23,083 bases of DNA from contig JAKEHY010000003.1 of the NCBI GenBank assembly GCA_022614805.1, positions 1 to 23,083 of the forward strand. Direction: 5' to 3'. The DNA is from Candidatus Zixiibacteriota bacterium. Lineage in GTDB: Bacteria > Zixibacteria > MSB-5A5 > DSPP01. Both the position numbers and the translations under genes were made by a program. The notes under the pieces are model-generated. The model ran no database searches, was not told where the DNA came from, and saw only the letters and a program-made list of their open reading frames with translations. Positions 22,119-23,083 of this stretch are shown here, piece by piece (the stretch's first letter is position 1; every line of letters starts with the position of its first letter).

Positions 22119-23083
22119 ATGTCGTCCCATTTCGACCTCATTGTCATCGGTGCTGGCCATGCCGGCTGCGAGGCGGCCTTGGCCGCCGCCCGGATGGGGG
22201 TGGAAACCGCCCTTTTCTGCCAGTCAAAGGATACCATCGCCCGGATGAGCTGCAACCCGGCCATCGGCGGCCAGGCCAAAGGCCAACTGGTCAAGGAAAT
22301 CGATGCGATGGGGGGCGAAATGGCCAAAGTGACCGACCAGGCCGGCGTGCAGTGGAAAATATTGAACCGCTCCAAAGGCCCGGCCGTCTGGTCCTCCCGC
22401 GCCCAGTGCGACCGCACCCTCTACCATCAAAAAATGCGCGCGGTAGTCGAGGCACAACCGGGCTTGACCGTCGTCGAAGGCAAAATCGTAGATTTTGCCG
22501 TAGACCCCGAGCGTAGTCGAGGGGTCGAAGGAACCCGAGGGACAATCTCCGGCGTAATCACGGAGGACGGCCGCTTTTTTTCGGCCAAAGCCGTTGTGCT
22601 TTGCTCGGGCACTTTCCTAAACGGGCTGATTCATATGGGGGAAAAATCGATTCCCGCCGGCCGCATCGGCGAACCGCCGGTCTCCGGCGTGACCGAAAAG
22701 CTCTTGGCACTCGGTTTCAAAACCGGCCGCCTGAAAACCGGCACCCCGCCGCGCCTCGCCGGAAAAACCATCGATTACGACCGGCTCTCCTCCCAACCCG
22801 GCGACGACCCGCCGCCGCCGTTTTCCATTTTTACGAAGGAAATCACCAATCCCCAGCTTTTGTGCCATTTGACCTACACCACGCCGGAAACGCATAAGAT
22901 AATCCGGGAAAATATTCACCGCTCCCCGATGTTTTCCGGCAAAATCAAGGGGGTCGGCCCGCGCTACTGCCCGAGCGTGGAGGACAAGGTTTATCGTTTC
23001 GCCGACAAGGAGCGTCACCAGATTTTTCTGGAGCCGGAAGGGTACGACACCGATTTGGTTTACATCAACGGCTTTTCGACCTC
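22119..23083 (+). CDS. mnmG: tRNA uridine-5-carboxymethylaminomethyl modification enzyme MnmG, 3' end outside window
   Basis: The first 321 codons of a protein normally near 620-630 aa. The N-terminal FAD-binding Rossmann motif [12 protein letters not shown] (9-20) is followed by [12 protein letters not shown] (44-55), [15 protein letters not shown] (82-96), [11 protein letters not shown] (159-169), the KTGTPPRL region and [11 protein letters not shown] near the edge, all hallmark MnmG segments. With MnmE it makes the cmnm5U34 modification of wobble uridines. Compared with the usual sequence, about 10-13 extra residues ([13 protein letters not shown], 129-141) lie between the EGKIVDFAV and [10 protein letters not shown] strands; this stretch is encoded by a palindromic repeat. 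Codon usage is GC-rich as in dnaN, marking return to the backbone. mnmG near the origin is common in bacteria. Confidence 0.97.
   Translation, partial: MSSHFDLIVIGAGHAGCEAALAAARMGVETALFCQSKDTIARMSCNPAIGGQAKGQLVKEIDAMGGEMAKVTDQAGVQWKILNRSKGPAVWSSRAQCDRTLYHQKMRAVVEAQPGLTVVEGKIVDFAVDPERSRGVEGTRGTISGVITEDGRFFSAKAVVLCSGTFLNGLIHMGEKSIPAGRIGEPPVSGVTEKLLALGFKTGRLKTGTPPRLAGKTIDYDRLSSQPGDDPPPPFSIFTKEITNPQLLCHLTYTTPETHKIIRENIHRSPMFSGKIKGVGPRYCPSVEDKVYRFADKERHQIFLEPEGYDTDLVYINGFST
22503..22526. mobile_element. 24-nt palindromic repeat element inside mnmG
   Basis: Arms GACCCC (22503-22508) and GGGGTC (22521-22526) enclose GAGCGTAGTCGA, the same core as the insert at 18115-18138 and similar to that at 10636-10659. 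At 24 bases it is divisible by three and keeps the frame, encoding DPERSRGV. It falls where MnmG proteins have a surface turn between strands. Confidence 0.6.

Overview
The window looks like a stretch of bacterial chromosome around the replication origin. dnaA and dnaN lie side by side on the + strand, followed after an accessory block by the 5' part of mnmG. A 556-base gap upstream of dnaA carries a perfect DnaA box and AT-rich DNA. Most genes left of the origin point left and the housekeeping genes right of it point right, as expected for replication running outward. Backbone DNA is moderately GC-rich. The gene mix (sigma-54 activator, RskA-type anti-sigma domain, FHA proteins, GGDEF remnant) and the intergenic hairpin repeats suggest an uncultured lineage, but I cannot name a phylum.

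Left arm (1-14776, mostly minus strand). Reading leftward from the origin: a degenerate LytM/M23 membrane protein; a two-TM protein of unknown function; a large DNA methyltransferase with a C-terminal PD-(D/E)XK-like nuclease domain; a plus-strand gene fusing an ECF sigma region-2-like segment to an RskA-type anti-sigma domain; an NtrC-type sigma-54 response regulator; a stand-alone degenerate GGDEF protein; a tightly coupled pair of FHA membrane proteins (beta-propeller/VWA/zinc-ribbon/FHA, then FHA-FHA-TM-lytic transglycosylase); a YgiQ-family protein that has lost a radical-SAM cysteine; and the start of a secreted tandem-repeat protein. Several of these keep a fold but have lost its catalytic or ligand residues.

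Right arm (14777-23083). The dnaA upstream region (candidate oriC), dnaA and dnaN are followed by a cluster of hairpin repeats. Next comes an accessory island at about 18.2-22.05 kb. It holds a MjaI-family restriction endonuclease with its SPPYW-type methyltransferase, which has a staphylococcal-nuclease-like tail, and a three-gene plus-strand operon (TIGR04255 family, unknown, HEPN-like) that I consider the best candidate for an undescribed system. mnmG resumes the backbone and runs off the right edge.

Two sequence-level patterns stand out. First, by eye CTAG, the expected MjaI-family target, is absent from the first 18.1 kb and from the mnmG part but occurs seven times within 18176-21852. 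Second, a 24-nt palindromic element appears as filled versus empty sites in two intergenic repeat types, and a related copy sits in frame inside mnmG.
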